Source: Candidatus Methylospira mobilis
GTDB taxonomy: Bacteria > Pseudomonadota > Gammaproteobacteria > Methylococcales > Methylococcaceae
DNA: 64,000 nucleotides
NCBI RefSeq assembly: GCF_009498235.1
Contig: NZ_CP044205.1
Span: 863,716-927,715 of the forward strand
Direction of reading: 5' to 3'
The notes below the pieces were generated by a model. The model was not told the origin of the DNA, searched no databases, and saw only the letters and a program-made list of their open reading frames with translations. The translations under genes and the position numbers were made by a program. Positions 1 to 7,654 of this stretch are shown here, one piece after another; within the stretch, counting starts at the first letter, position 1; every line of letters begins with the position of its first letter.

Positions 1-88
1 TGCGGGTAAGGCTGTCGAAACACGCGGAGCGAGCCTATCTTTCGTTACGCAGTGGATTCATTTCTTGCGGCTACGCTTTTGGGGCAGG

Positions 89-111
89 CCATGGAGGAAC
101 CTCCTCCATGG
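89..111. repeat. Perfect short inverted repeat
   Basis: Two 10-base arms (CCATGGAGGA and TCCTCCATGG) are separated by three bases. The hairpin sits in the 290-base stretch before the first gene, next to one copy of a dispersed repeat at 121-165. No credible gene was seen in 1-290: the only open frame there has no recognisable family and lacks a clear ribosome binding site. Confidence 0.6.
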
Positions 112-120
112 CATCTCAGC

Positions 121-165
121 GCCATAGATGGACGGTCTTGCCAACCTCGCCCGCGCAGCCCTTGT
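121..165 (-). repeat. Dispersed intergenic repeat, copy 1
   Basis: Read on the minus strand this segment contains GCGAGGTTGGCAAGACCGTC followed by CATCTATGGC. It closely resembles 4651-4712 (plus strand) and more weakly 16009-16050. All three lie between genes, so this is probably a repeated intergenic element or a remnant of a repeated gene. Its nature is unknown. Confidence 0.45.
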
Positions 166-290
166 GCAGCTTCAGACTCGATGGTTATGAAATGGTTGTT
201 TTTTAAAACGATCATACGGTATGTATTTGTTATTATTATATGAATGAAAATTAACCTTTATTTTATGGTGGGATTGTAGTCTATCATGCA

Positions 291-1901
291 CTAACGCGCC
301 AAGTGTGCGTACGCCTCCAGGGTTTGTATGCGCATATCGAACACGGACCCTCCCACTGTAAAATGATATAGGCTATGCCATCGTCTTTTGGTGATATCGA
401 TCAATTCCTGTACCGGATCGTCAAAAAAACAGCCTATGCCCGTGCCTCCGTATCCGGCTGCCACGGCTTCAAGATACAGGATCTGGCCGATTACGCCGCA
501 TTCCCAGTACAACTGGCGGTAGGCCCACGGCGCTGCTTGCAGCGCCGGTTCGAACTCGGCAATCATGCCGAGACTGAAGCAGCTGTCGGCGGCAATGGCC
601 TGATGGCATGACAGGCGTTTGGCGGTATTTTTCGCGTTGGCCGCTACCAGCCTGAAAAAGTTCAGCGTTTCCGGGCAGTTGTCCGGTTTATTCCATTCGA
701 ATTCCGCTCGTAACCCGGTGCGGAGCTCCGTCGGCGCGTCGTCCGAGCGGCAAAACAGATAAAGTCCCGGCGCCAGATCCTTGACACGATGCACGAACAA
801 TATCAGGTGTACGCGCGGCGCCCATGGCCAGGTTTGAAACGGCGGGCCGTCGCGATAGGGCAGCGTGGCGTCCAGCATGCGGTACAGCTGTGCGCTGGAG
901 ATTTGAGTTTTACCGTCGTAGGCTTGCGCGCTGCGCCGATTTCGGATGACTGCTGCGGCCGGTTCAAGACTGATCAATGGCAAACGCGGCTGTGCCGCCG
1001 TTGTCTTATAGCGGGAGGCGGCTGTGCGCGGTTTTTCGGTGGCGCGGCTGACCGCTTCGATGGCGGGCCAGCGAATATGTTCGCTGCCGAGCGCGTCTGC
1101 CGTCCCCCTCCAAAGTCCCGCGCCCAGCGCTTGAATCAGGCGGTCCACGCGGATATGTCCCTGCTGTATCGGCGTATCCGTCGACGCAGGAAAGGGAATA
1201 AGCCGGCAGATCATGTCCGGCGTTTCCCGTTCGCCGTCGATAAAGTCGGCGCTGCGCGTCAACCCCAGAATAGCGGCGATATCGTCATCGCTCCATTCTT
1301 CCAGCATTTGCGCATGCCAGCCGTGCACTGCCGCAGCATATTGCAACGCGGCGTAGGCATGACCTGCATCATGCTGGCAGTAGCGGAATGCCCTGACGCC
1401 GTACTTCCAGGCTTCGCGCCAGTGCACCGAACTGAAGGCGATCAGCAGGCCGGTAAACGGAGCTTCGACTTCACAGCGCAGTTCCAAAGCGTGTTCATGA
1501 ACCGCATAGTGGTACAGGCCGGATTTGAAATCAGCCATACCCGATATAAGGATATAAACCTCGGTAGGATGCAGATTGCCGCTGGAAGGGTTGCAGCGCA
1601 ACGACCAGCGCTCGCCGCCGTATTGCTTCCATGCCGCCAGACCGAAACTATATTGCAGCAATGTCGACAAAGTCGACAAATTGATGTCCGCGCTTTGTTC
1701 GGGTGTCTGAAACAGCTCCTGGTAGCTGGGCGCAAGCGGCGTTTCCTGCAACGGCAGTTCGACCAGCGGCGCGCCGGAAAAGCGCCGAAACGGGTTGGGC
1801 TGGCAGGTCCAGTCCAGAAATTCCGGACCTGGGGCATAGGCGTCGAAATGATGCTTGCTTGCGTCGTGATAAGCGTAAACTTGTTGTAAAGCGTCATTCA
1901 T
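291..1901 (-). CDS. SagB/ThcOx-type nitroreductase-fold oxidoreductase (tandem domains)
   Basis: This 536-residue protein contains two nitroreductase-like (FMN) halves. The first, roughly residues 50-270, carries the family-typical LHPTEVYIL segment followed by a GLYHY segment. The second, roughly residues 310-530, repeats the pattern (RRSAQAYDGK, APGLYLF, GYGGTGIGCFFDD). Tandem SagB-type proteins are widespread in proteobacteria outside azoline peptide clusters and mostly lack an assigned substrate. No precursor peptide or YcaO partner is visible nearby, so a bacteriocin role is not supported. The start ATG has a GAGGC stretch about nine bases upstream on the minus strand. The fold assignment is fairly secure, the function is not. 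Confidence 0.75.
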   Translation of the reverse strand: MNDALQQVYAYHDASKHHFDAYAPGPEFLDWTCQPNPFRRFSGAPLVELPLQETPLAPSYQELFQTPEQSADINLSTLSTLLQYSFGLAAWKQYGGERWSLRCNPSSGNLHPTEVYILISGMADFKSGLYHYAVHEHALELRCEVEAPFTGLLIAFSSVHWREAWKYGVRAFRYCQHDAGHAYAALQYAAAVHGWHAQMLEEWSDDDIAAILGLTRSADFIDGERETPDMICRLIPFPASTDTPIQQGHIRVDRLIQALGAGLWRGTADALGSEHIRWPAIEAVSRATEKPRTAASRYKTTAAQPRLPLISLEPAAAVIRNRRSAQAYDGKTQISSAQLYRMLDATLPYRDGPPFQTWPWAPRVHLILFVHRVKDLAPGLYLFCRSDDAPTELRTGLRAEFEWNKPDNCPETLNFFRLVAANAKNTAKRLSCHQAIAADSCFSLGMIAEFEPALQAAPWAYRQLYWECGVIGQILYLEAVAAGYGGTGIGCFFDDPVQELIDITKRRWHSLYHFTVGGSVFDMRIQTLEAYAHLAR

Positions 1902-2285
1902 GGTTGGTGTGCCTCATTGGACAAGAGGAAAGCTGGTTGTGATATGTTGTTTTTTCAGTAGCTTGACTCTATCTGGAGTAACTTGGCAAACTTTCTGCCA
2001 GCGGGCGATAAGCTTAGGCTTGCGGCGTATTACGTCAGGGCGCGGCGTTTCTGGGATGTTTTTCCGCAAGCGGCATAAGTTTGACGGAACCGAAAGTTTG
2101 TCGAGAATAGTATATTTTATGCATTAAACGCGCCAATTGCTGGCTATCTGATGCGGACGATTGCACTACTCCTGTAGTCCGATCCGTTAGGGAACTTGCA
2201 TCAGCGATTGCTTATGTCAACCGCATGCGCTCGGATTAAGCCGTTAACCGTTTTGAGAGGAAATTCTGGATAACGGCAAACCGGA
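1902..2285. other. Intergenic region, nothing recognised
   Basis: These 384 bases separate the SagB-type gene from the truncated haemoglobin gene; both genes are on the minus strand. The upstream elements of the SagB gene should lie here. I see only short palindromes (for example ACTAC-TCCT-GTAGT near 2165) and an A+T-rich stretch around 2080-2130, with no gene. Confidence 0.5.
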
Positions 2286-2693
2286 TCAGGCCGCCGGCTT
2301 GCCCAAGGATGGGCGCGACCGGATGTCGTAGCCATGAAACATCCCGGCCTTGAAGCTTTCAGCCATATGTTCGGCGCGGGCGATGGCGTGTTCGGCAGCT
2401 TCCGCCGGCAGCGTTTCCAGGGCCGTTTTTCGAAACAGGTTCAGCCAGCTTTCGAAAAGCTCCGGACGTAGCGGCAGGCGGGCATGCAGAGGGTAGGGGG
2501 TGCCCTGGTAGCGGTCAGTTTGCAGCAGCGTGCGCGACCAGAAGTTTTCTACCACGCGATGGTGAGCGTCCCAGTCATCAATTACGGATTCGAAAATGGC
2601 TTGCAGACCGTCATCGGCCGAGGCGCGCTCATAAAAGCGGCGGACCAGTTCGGTAATATGGCGTTCGGTGAGGGTATCGTCTTCTGCATTCAT
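2286..2693 (-). CDS. Group III truncated haemoglobin
   Basis: A 135-residue globin of the short 2-on-2 fold. The pattern FYERASADD...IF, then H-VVENFWSRTLLQTDRYQGTPYPLH, then FESWLNLFRKT matches group III truncated haemoglobins (the Campylobacter Ctb type), including the WSRTLL-x-T and P-H-LPL blocks around the haem pocket. Such proteins bind O2 or NO at haem in the cytosol and are linked to nitrosative stress or oxygen handling. In a diazotroph, oxygen or NO buffering would be a plausible use, but that is inference. It is transcribed away from moeA, with a 186-base divergent region between the two. Confidence 0.85.
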   Translation of the reverse strand: MNAEDDTLTERHITELVRRFYERASADDGLQAIFESVIDDWDAHHRVVENFWSRTLLQTDRYQGTPYPLHARLPLRPELFESWLNLFRKTALETLPAEAAEHAIARAEHMAESFKAGMFHGYDIRSRPSLGKPAA

Positions 2694-2879
2694 CCTTAAT
2701 ACCTGTGGCGTCGACGGATTCGTCTACTATTCTGTTCGAAGCTGCCGGAGACTATACCCGATGCCAAGGATAATGTTAACTTTATCGAACCGGCGCGCAG
2801 CGCCTGGAAATAAATACAATGTTTCCTCGATAGCGATTATCCCTCAACGGCTGTTTTTACTCCCTCAGGCTTGATAAAT

Positions 2880-4160
2880 ATGACTGATAATTTGCACCTG
2901 ACCGCACCGTCCTGCAGCGATGACCACGATCCCGCCGCGTTGCAGGCGGATGTTGCGCGACAACGTATATTCGATGCGGTTGCCCCGCAGGGAGCCGCCG
3001 GCGCAAGCGAACGGCTGAATCTGCTGCAAGCGCTGGATCGCGTGCTTGCCGAAGACATTGTCGCCGCCATTGATGTTCCGCCTTACGTCAATTCGGCGAT
3101 GGACGGTTATGCGCTGCATGCCCATGATCTGCCCGACGGCGGCATGCGCGAGCTGCGCATAGCGGGCGCCAGTTTCGCCGGACATCCGTTTAATGGCGTC
3201 TGCGGCAGCGGCGAGTGTGTGCGGATCATGACCGGCGCGGTGATGCCCTCCGGCGCCGACACCGTGATTCCCAAGGAGCATGCCGAGTGCGTAGACGCTA
3301 CGGCTATCCGCATTGATGGCCGCACCCGCGCCGGCGAGAATGTCCGCGCAGCCGGAGAAGACATTCGCCGGGGCCAGACCGTGCTGACCGGCGGACGCCG
3401 GATCACCTCGGCCGATCTGGGACTGATCGCTTCGCTGGGCATTGCGCAGGTCGCCGTCAAGCGCCGCCTGCGCGTGGCGGTCTTTTCCACGGGCGACGAA
3501 TTGTGCGCAGTCGGCGCAAGCCTGCAACCCGGCCAGATTCACGACAGCAACCGTTATACGCTGCATGGCCTGCTAACCCGCCAGCATTGCGAAGTCAGCG
3601 ATCTGGGCGTGGTGCGCGATGATCCGTCCGCGTTGCGCGGCGCCTTGCAATCCGCAGCGCGCGAGCATGACGTCGTCATTACCAGCGGCGGCGTTTCGGT
3701 CGGCGAGGCTGATCTGGTACGCCAGGTTTTGGGGGAGTTGGGAGATATCGCTTTCTGGAAGGTCGCGATCAAACCTGGACGGCCGTTGATCTTCGGTCAT
3801 CTGGGACGGGCCGTATTCTTTGGCCTGCCCGGCAACCCGGTCGCTGTGATGGTGACCTTTAGCCAGTTCGTCCAGCCGGCGTTGCAGCGTCTGGCCGGTG
3901 AAACAGCCGAACCGCCGCTGATATTACGCGCGGTGTCCGGCTCGGCTTTGAAAAAACGCGCCGGGCGCACCGAATATCAGCGCGGCATCCTGACCCAGGA
4001 CAGGGACGGAAAGCTGGTCGTATGCAAGACAGGTGAGCAGGGCTCCGGCATGTTGAGTTCCATGTCGCGTGCGAATTGTTTCATTGTGATGCCTTCCGAA
4101 CAAACGCGCGTGGAGCCGGGGACCGAAGTCATGGTACAGCCCTTCGCCAGCTGGATGTAA
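2880..4160 (+). CDS. moeA: Molybdopterin molybdenumtransferase MoeA
   Basis: About 426 residues, the usual MoeA length. It inserts molybdate into adenylated molybdopterin to give molybdenum cofactor. Family blocks are present in order: SAMDGYAL (about residue 55), IMTGAVMPSGADTVI, GENVRAAGEDI, FSTGDEL, DSNRYTL, TSGGVSVGEADLV, KVAIKPGRPLIFG and FGLPGNPVAVMVTF. I chose the ATG at 2880; an in-frame TTG lies nine bases earlier but has no better ribosome binding site. It stands alone, without moaA or mobA nearby. Note that Mo-cofactor made by MoeA is distinct from nitrogenase FeMo-co, so proximity to nif genes need not mean a functional link. Confidence 0.93.
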   Translation: MTDNLHLTAPSCSDDHDPAALQADVARQRIFDAVAPQGAAGASERLNLLQALDRVLAEDIVAAIDVPPYVNSAMDGYALHAHDLPDGGMRELRIAGASFAGHPFNGVCGSGECVRIMTGAVMPSGADTVIPKEHAECVDATAIRIDGRTRAGENVRAAGEDIRRGQTVLTGGRRITSADLGLIASLGIAQVAVKRRLRVAVFSTGDELCAVGASLQPGQIHDSNRYTLHGLLTRQHCEVSDLGVVRDDPSALRGALQSAAREHDVVITSGGVSVGEADLVRQVLGELGDIAFWKVAIKPGRPLIFGHLGRAVFFGLPGNPVAVMVTFSQFVQPALQRLAGETAEPPLILRAVSGSALKKRAGRTEYQRGILTQDRDGKLVVCKTGEQGSGMLSSMSRANCFIVMPSEQTRVEPGTEVMVQPFASWM

Positions 4161-4174
4161 GACCGCGCCCGGCG

Positions 4175-4189
4175 CGAAGCATGCTTCGT
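4175..4189. repeat. Palindrome after moeA, shared with 12859-12874
   Basis: CGAAGCATGCTTCG is a perfect 14-base palindrome (4176-4189) just after the moeA stop. The same core occurs inside the complex palindromic element at 12859-12874. It may form the end of the moeA transcript, although there is no T-tract, or be a remnant of a dispersed repeat. Confidence 0.5.
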
Positions 4190-4270
4190 GCAGGGATGAG
4201 CGCTTAACTCATCGGCAATATGGGCATGGGCGAGGATTAATGCCGTTGCAGCCCGGTTCCCGGCGTGTTT

Positions 4271-4610
4271 ATGTTGCCGTATCCGGCGGAGGAAACGGCC
4301 TTGAGCGGCTGCGGCATTTTCATTAACTGCCGCGCAGCGACGCATCGGGTCATGCCCGGCTTCTACATGCGGAACTGTGCAGCCGCTTCGACCGCGAGCA
4401 CTTGTTCTTCGACCAGGATAGCATCGAATCGGGCGAGCGCTTTCCTGAACGGCTGCGACAGGGCGTGCGCGAGTCGGCAAGACCCAGCCGGCGTTGCGCT
4501 ACAGCCTGGACTACGGCGGCGAGTACGCCGGATTTTGGTGGTTCCTGGCGGAAGACAAAACCGCGCTGGAACACGGCAGTCTGGGCCTGCTGCCGGTGCT
4601 CGAAGATTAA
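4271..4610 (+). pseudogene. Decayed TIR / NB-ARC (STAND) gene remnant
   Basis: Three coding fragments in shifted frames read as one ancestral protein. At about 4310-4335 the frame gives GCGIFINCR. After a one-base shift it continues as SDASGHARLLHAELCSRF and DREHLFFDQDSIESGERF up to about 4474, which is TIR-domain sequence (compare YRRxDxxGHAGRL...VFMDxDxIxxGxxF). It then jumps, about 4476-4480, into GKTQPALRYSLDYGGEYAGF and WWFLAEDKTALE, which looks like an NB-ARC P-loop and its following strand, ending in a stop at 4608-4610. The interior of the gene is deleted, so TIR is fused directly to the P-loop. Bacterial TIR-NB-ARC proteins are often antiphage or signalling STAND proteins. This copy cannot be functional. 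Confidence 0.65.
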
Positions 4611-4650
4611 GTTCTGTCCCTGTTCGGTACCGCCGGGTTTGACGTTACGT

Positions 4651-4712
4651 GAAGGGCTGGGGCGAGGTTGGCGAGACCGTCTATGGCAGGCAGCCAAAAG
4701 TCGAGCCTCCTG
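4651..4712 (+). repeat. Dispersed intergenic repeat, copy 2
   Basis: Contains GGGCGAGGTTGGCGAGACCG followed by TCTATGGCAGGCAGCC and AAAAGTCGAGCCTCC. It matches copy 1 (121-165, opposite strand) in its first half and copy 3 (16009-16050) over about 40 bases with roughly ten differences. It lies between the TIR/NB-ARC remnant and flgI. The rest of 4713-4974 holds no gene I can support. Confidence 0.5.
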
Positions 4713-4986
4713 GTAAGGATTCACTGCGTGTCTCGACAGCTACCCCTTGACCCAATCCCTGTAGCACGTAGCTCCGTGGCGCGGAACAAGACGAGCGAAG
4801 CCGGTCACGGCGCAAAAGCATGCCGGTTCCGGCGCGACATCACACCCCGTTGGTCATATCAATTTACCGATTCACACTCACTGCATAATATTTTATTAAA
4901 TACATATTAAAGAACTCCCGGTATGCCGGATTGTCTAATATGTTGAAGGTTTACGAGTATGGCGTTGTGCAGATGTGAGGTGTGTC

Positions 4987-6102
4987 ATGCGTGGTAAGTT
5001 ACTGATTTTATGTTTGTTGTTAGGTTGCTTCCTGGGGCTGGCCGGTATCGCGCAGGCGCAGCGCATCAAGGATCTGGTCAGCGTGGAAGGCATACGCGAA
5101 AACCAGTTGACCGGTTACGGTCTGGTGGTGGGGCTGGACGGCACCGGCGACCAGACCACGCAGACGCCGTTTACCACGCAATCCATCAATAATCTGCTCA
5201 AGCAATCCGGCGTTTATCTACCGGAAATCAGCAGCACCACCATGCGTCTCAAAAATGTGGCCGCAGTGATGATAACGGCGTCCATGCCTGCTTATGCCCA
5301 GATTGGGCAAGCGATCGACGTTACCGTATCCTCCATGGGCAATGCATCCAGTTTGCGCGGAGGAACGCTGGTGATGACGCCGTTGAAGGGCGCGGACGGG
5401 CAAATCTACGCGGTGGCTCAGGGCAATGTATTGATAGGCGGTTATGGCGCGAGTCAGGACGGCAACTCGGTAAAGACCAATCAGCTGAATGCCGGCCTGA
5501 TTTCCGACGGGGCCACCGTAGAACGACTGGTGCCTACCACGCTGGCCGAGGACGGAGTCATGCGCATCGATCTGGGCAACGCCGACTTTACCACCGCGAG
5601 CCGTATAGTCAACGCCATCAATCAACATTTCGGCTTGACTACCGCGTTCGCACAGGATGAGAGAGTGATTCTTGTGCGAGTACCCCGGAGCACATCGGAT
5701 CAGGTTGTTTTTCTCAGCGAAATGGAAAATCTCGACGTAACCCCCGGTCAGATGCCGGCCAAAGTGGTTCTGAATGCGCGTACCGGTTCGGTGGTGATGA
5801 ACCAGGTGGTCAGACTCGACCCTTGCGCGATTTCGCATGGCGATTTGACCGTGGTGGTCACTTCTACGCCGATTATCAGCCAGCCTGGCGCATTTTCGAA
5901 CGGCAGGACCGTAGTGCAGCGTCAGACCCAGATAGGCGTTAACAACCAGCCGGGCAAAGTGATGGAACTGGATGGCGGTCCGACTTTGTCTGATGTGGTG
6001 GAAGCCTTGAACTCGATAGGCGCGACCCCGCAGGATCTATTGTCCATATTGCAGGTGATGAAGGTAGCCGGTTCCCTGCACGCGAATTTGGAGATAATCT
6101 GA
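4987..6102 (+). CDS. flgI: Flagellar P-ring protein FlgI
   Basis: FlgI forms the periplasmic P ring around the flagellar rod. The protein is about 371 residues from the ATG at 4987, which has GAGG a few bases upstream; an in-frame GTG at 4975 is less likely. A Sec signal peptide covers residues 1-24, with cleavage predicted after AQA and before QRIKDL. Family blocks are clear: RIKDLVSVEG, NQLTGYGLVVGLDGTGD, TTQSINNLL, KNVAAVMITA, QLNAGLISDGATVER, TPGQMPAKVVLN, ISHGDLTV and GGPTLSDVVEALN. FlgI is normally encoded inside flgBCDEFGHIJKL. Here it stands alone, with no flgH before it or flgJ after it, about 27 kb from the other flagellar genes in the window. It could be a displaced gene or a second copy. 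Confidence 0.93.
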   Translation: MRGKLLILCLLLGCFLGLAGIAQAQRIKDLVSVEGIRENQLTGYGLVVGLDGTGDQTTQTPFTTQSINNLLKQSGVYLPEISSTTMRLKNVAAVMITASMPAYAQIGQAIDVTVSSMGNASSLRGGTLVMTPLKGADGQIYAVAQGNVLIGGYGASQDGNSVKTNQLNAGLISDGATVERLVPTTLAEDGVMRIDLGNADFTTASRIVNAINQHFGLTTAFAQDERVILVRVPRSTSDQVVFLSEMENLDVTPGQMPAKVVLNARTGSVVMNQVVRLDPCAISHGDLTVVVTSTPIISQPGAFSNGRTVVQRQTQIGVNNQPGKVMELDGGPTLSDVVEALNSIGATPQDLLSILQVMKVAGSLHANLEII

Positions 6103-6410
6103 TCATGGGGGCAGGATTTTTTCAGGCGGTCCTACCGCCTGAGTTTCAGCCCGTCAAACGCTTGAAACGAAGTTTTGCGGCTATCGTCGCGTTATAGCTG
6201 ATCCGGGGCATTACGCGCTTGCGATCCTTGTCAAGCCGGATGAATACCGAGATACCGATAACCTTCCGCACGCGCTGGATATTATACCCTCTCCGGCACT
6301 TATAGATGCAATGATCGCTGAAGCAGGTTTGACGGGCGATTTTCAGCAGGGTTTTCAACGGTATTCCAATCTTCATCTAAATTTGTATTGTCATCAACAT
6401 AGTCAATACT
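6103..6410. other. Region after flgI, no supported gene
   Basis: A 30-codon frame starts two bases after the flgI stop (ATG at 6105, stop 6195-6197), where flgJ would usually begin, but its sequence does not look like FlgJ. Frames on both strands between 6140 and 6400 are open for about 75 codons without a recognisable family. The position suggests a deleted flgJ, but this is only inference. Confidence 0.3.
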
Positions 6411-6473
6411 CCCCGTTCGCGATGCGCCTGCCGGACCATGAACAGTCCTTCGACAGGCTCGGCGCGAACGGGG
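6411..6473. repeat. REP-like palindromic repeat
   Basis: The 11-base arms CCCCGTTCGCG (6411-6421) and CGCGAACGGGG (6463-6473) enclose TCCTTCGACAGGCTCGGCG. The CCTTCGACAGGCTC and CGCGAACGG words are typical of repetitive extragenic palindromes in many proteobacterial genomes. It lies between flgI and a small minus-strand gene, as REP elements usually do. Confidence 0.65.
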
Positions 6474-6523
6474 TAGAGTGTGAGCCCGAAACTGGTTTGT
6501 CCAAATCCTCCTGACATTTTAAT

Positions 6524-6778
6524 TTAATAGTAATTAGTGTAACTCTTGTCTTTCCTGCGTTCGGTTCTGATCGTAGCGCTGTTGTTGAATGATTCCATTG
6601 CACCCAGAAGCAATTCCTGAAATCCTCCGCTCGGCAGCGCCTGGGCTGACTGCTGTGACCGGGAAGCTTGTTGAACGCCGGTTTCGCGCATGACGCTGGT
6701 TTCATCACCATAGCTTTGACCCAGACCGTCCACTTGTGACCAGTTCCTGGTGTAATGCGAAATTGCGCTAACGTTCAT
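6524..6778 (-). CDS. Small hypothetical protein (84 aa)
   Basis: No family is recognised. The 84-residue product is polar, rich in Ser, Gln and Asn, and has no signal peptide or membrane segment. On the minus strand the ATG is preceded by GAGGG at a good distance, which favours a real gene over a chance frame. The motif FQELLLGAMESFNNS near residues 53-67 looks helical. It lies next to flgI and a REP element, so a flagellar link is possible but not shown. Confidence 0.5.
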   Translation of the reverse strand: MNVSAISHYTRNWSQVDGLGQSYGDETSVMRETGVQQASRSQQSAQALPSGGFQELLLGAMESFNNSATIRTERRKDKSYTNYY

Positions 6779-7125
6779 GGCTGCACCCTCTGTTGCTGCG
6801 GATTCTTCGGTACTGCCTCAACCTCCCAATTCATCCGCTGTATTACAAACCGCTTGTATTACTTATCGGATATTTCGCACCACATTTTAGGCTGTGGCGT
6901 CATAAAATATTGTCGGTTCAAGCGCTTCCGATAATGGGTATGCTTCAGCAACTGATGGAAGCATCGGGGCTTGATGTTGGTGAAATCGAATGCGACGGCG
7001 CATGGCTATAGCCGCGGTCTACGCTGCCGCCCGGTCAGGAAACAGGGGCGCGGCAACAAAATTGCCGCACGGTTTGACTACGCATGCATGCTCACGTTAG
7101 CATGCTGAAAACGCATGGGGGTATA
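6779..7125. other. Intergenic region with a small hairpin
   Basis: Divergent gap between the 84-aa gene and the four-helix membrane protein gene. A perfect hairpin, GCGGCAA-CAAAA-TTGCCGC, occupies 7050-7068. It has no T-tract and its role is unknown. A 72-codon plus-strand frame at 6793-7011 shows no family features and was not called. Confidence 0.4.
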
Positions 7126-7467
7126 GTGACCGCATTTCTTACACACTTGGGATTAACCGCAGCCTTTTTGCTGCTCGTCGCTCATCTGGTGCGTGGCGTA
7201 CAGGTGGATGGATGGGGTCCGGCTTTGGTCGGCGCCATAGTCCTCGGCCTGGTGAATGCGTTTGTGAAGCCCGTCATGGTGCTGTTCACGTTGCCGCTGA
7301 CGATACTCAGTCTCGGATTTTTTCTATTGATTATCAATGCCTTCATGCTGATGCTGGTGGCGTCGATCGTTCCAGGCATCCGTGTGCAGGGCTTCTTGCC
7401 CGCGCTGCTCGGCAGTTTGTTGCTGACGGCGCTGAATATCGCCATCGCATCGCATATTCCTTCATAG
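7126..7467 (+). CDS. Four-TM membrane protein, phage-holin superfamily IV type (YvlD-like)
   Basis: A protein of about 113 residues made almost entirely of four hydrophobic segments. The block VDGWGPALVGAIVLGLVNAF followed by VKPVMVLFTLPLTILSLGFF matches the DUF360/YvlD family, grouped with mycobacterial-type 4TMS holins. These inner-membrane proteins have no settled function. I prefer the GTG at 7126, which has a GGGGG stretch just upstream and matches the usual N-terminus; longer in-frame starts add an atypical leader. It converges on clpX, with a hairpin at 7571-7597 between the two. Confidence 0.75.
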   Translation: MTAFLTHLGLTAAFLLLVAHLVRGVQVDGWGPALVGAIVLGLVNAFVKPVMVLFTLPLTILSLGFFLLIINAFMLMLVASIVPGIRVQGFLPALLGSLLLTALNIAIASHIPS

Positions 7468-7570
7468 TTAAAAAATAAATATCTATTCAACCACCCGATT
7501 TTCGTTCGTTCCTTATGGCTCCCTTCGGCTATGCTCAGGTCAAGCCGCTCGCGACAGGATTGCGCTCGCC

Positions 7571-7597
7571 GCCCACAGCAGCGTGTCTGCTGTGGGC
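7571..7597. terminator. Hairpin between converging genes, possible bidirectional terminator
   Basis: Perfect inverted repeat GCCCACAGCAG-CGTGT-CTGCTGTGGGC between the membrane protein gene (plus) and the end of the nif/clpX operon (minus). The 11-bp stem is strong but lacks a U-tract on either side, so rho-independent termination is uncertain. Confidence 0.5.
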
Positions 7598-7654
7598 AAG
7601 CTGCCTGGACCGATGTCGACGCTCGCCATGAACAGAAACAATAGCCGGAATATG

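Noticed and set aside
789..1889. A 366-codon open frame on the plus strand
   Set aside because: It runs antisense to the SagB-type gene, has no recognisable motifs and is an artefact of high GC codon use.
291..1901. SagB-type gene as part of an azole-peptide bacteriocin cluster
   Set aside because: No YcaO protein, precursor peptide or transporter lies nearby, and the tandem-domain form is common outside such clusters.
2880..4160. moeA as a nitrogenase cofactor gene
   Set aside because: MoeA makes the pterin-based molybdenum cofactor, not FeMo-co; proximity to nif genes is not evidence of a role in nitrogen fixation.
6146..6376. A 76-codon minus-strand frame after flgI
   Set aside because: No ribosome binding site, no recognisable family, and the opposite strand is equally open; left unannotated.
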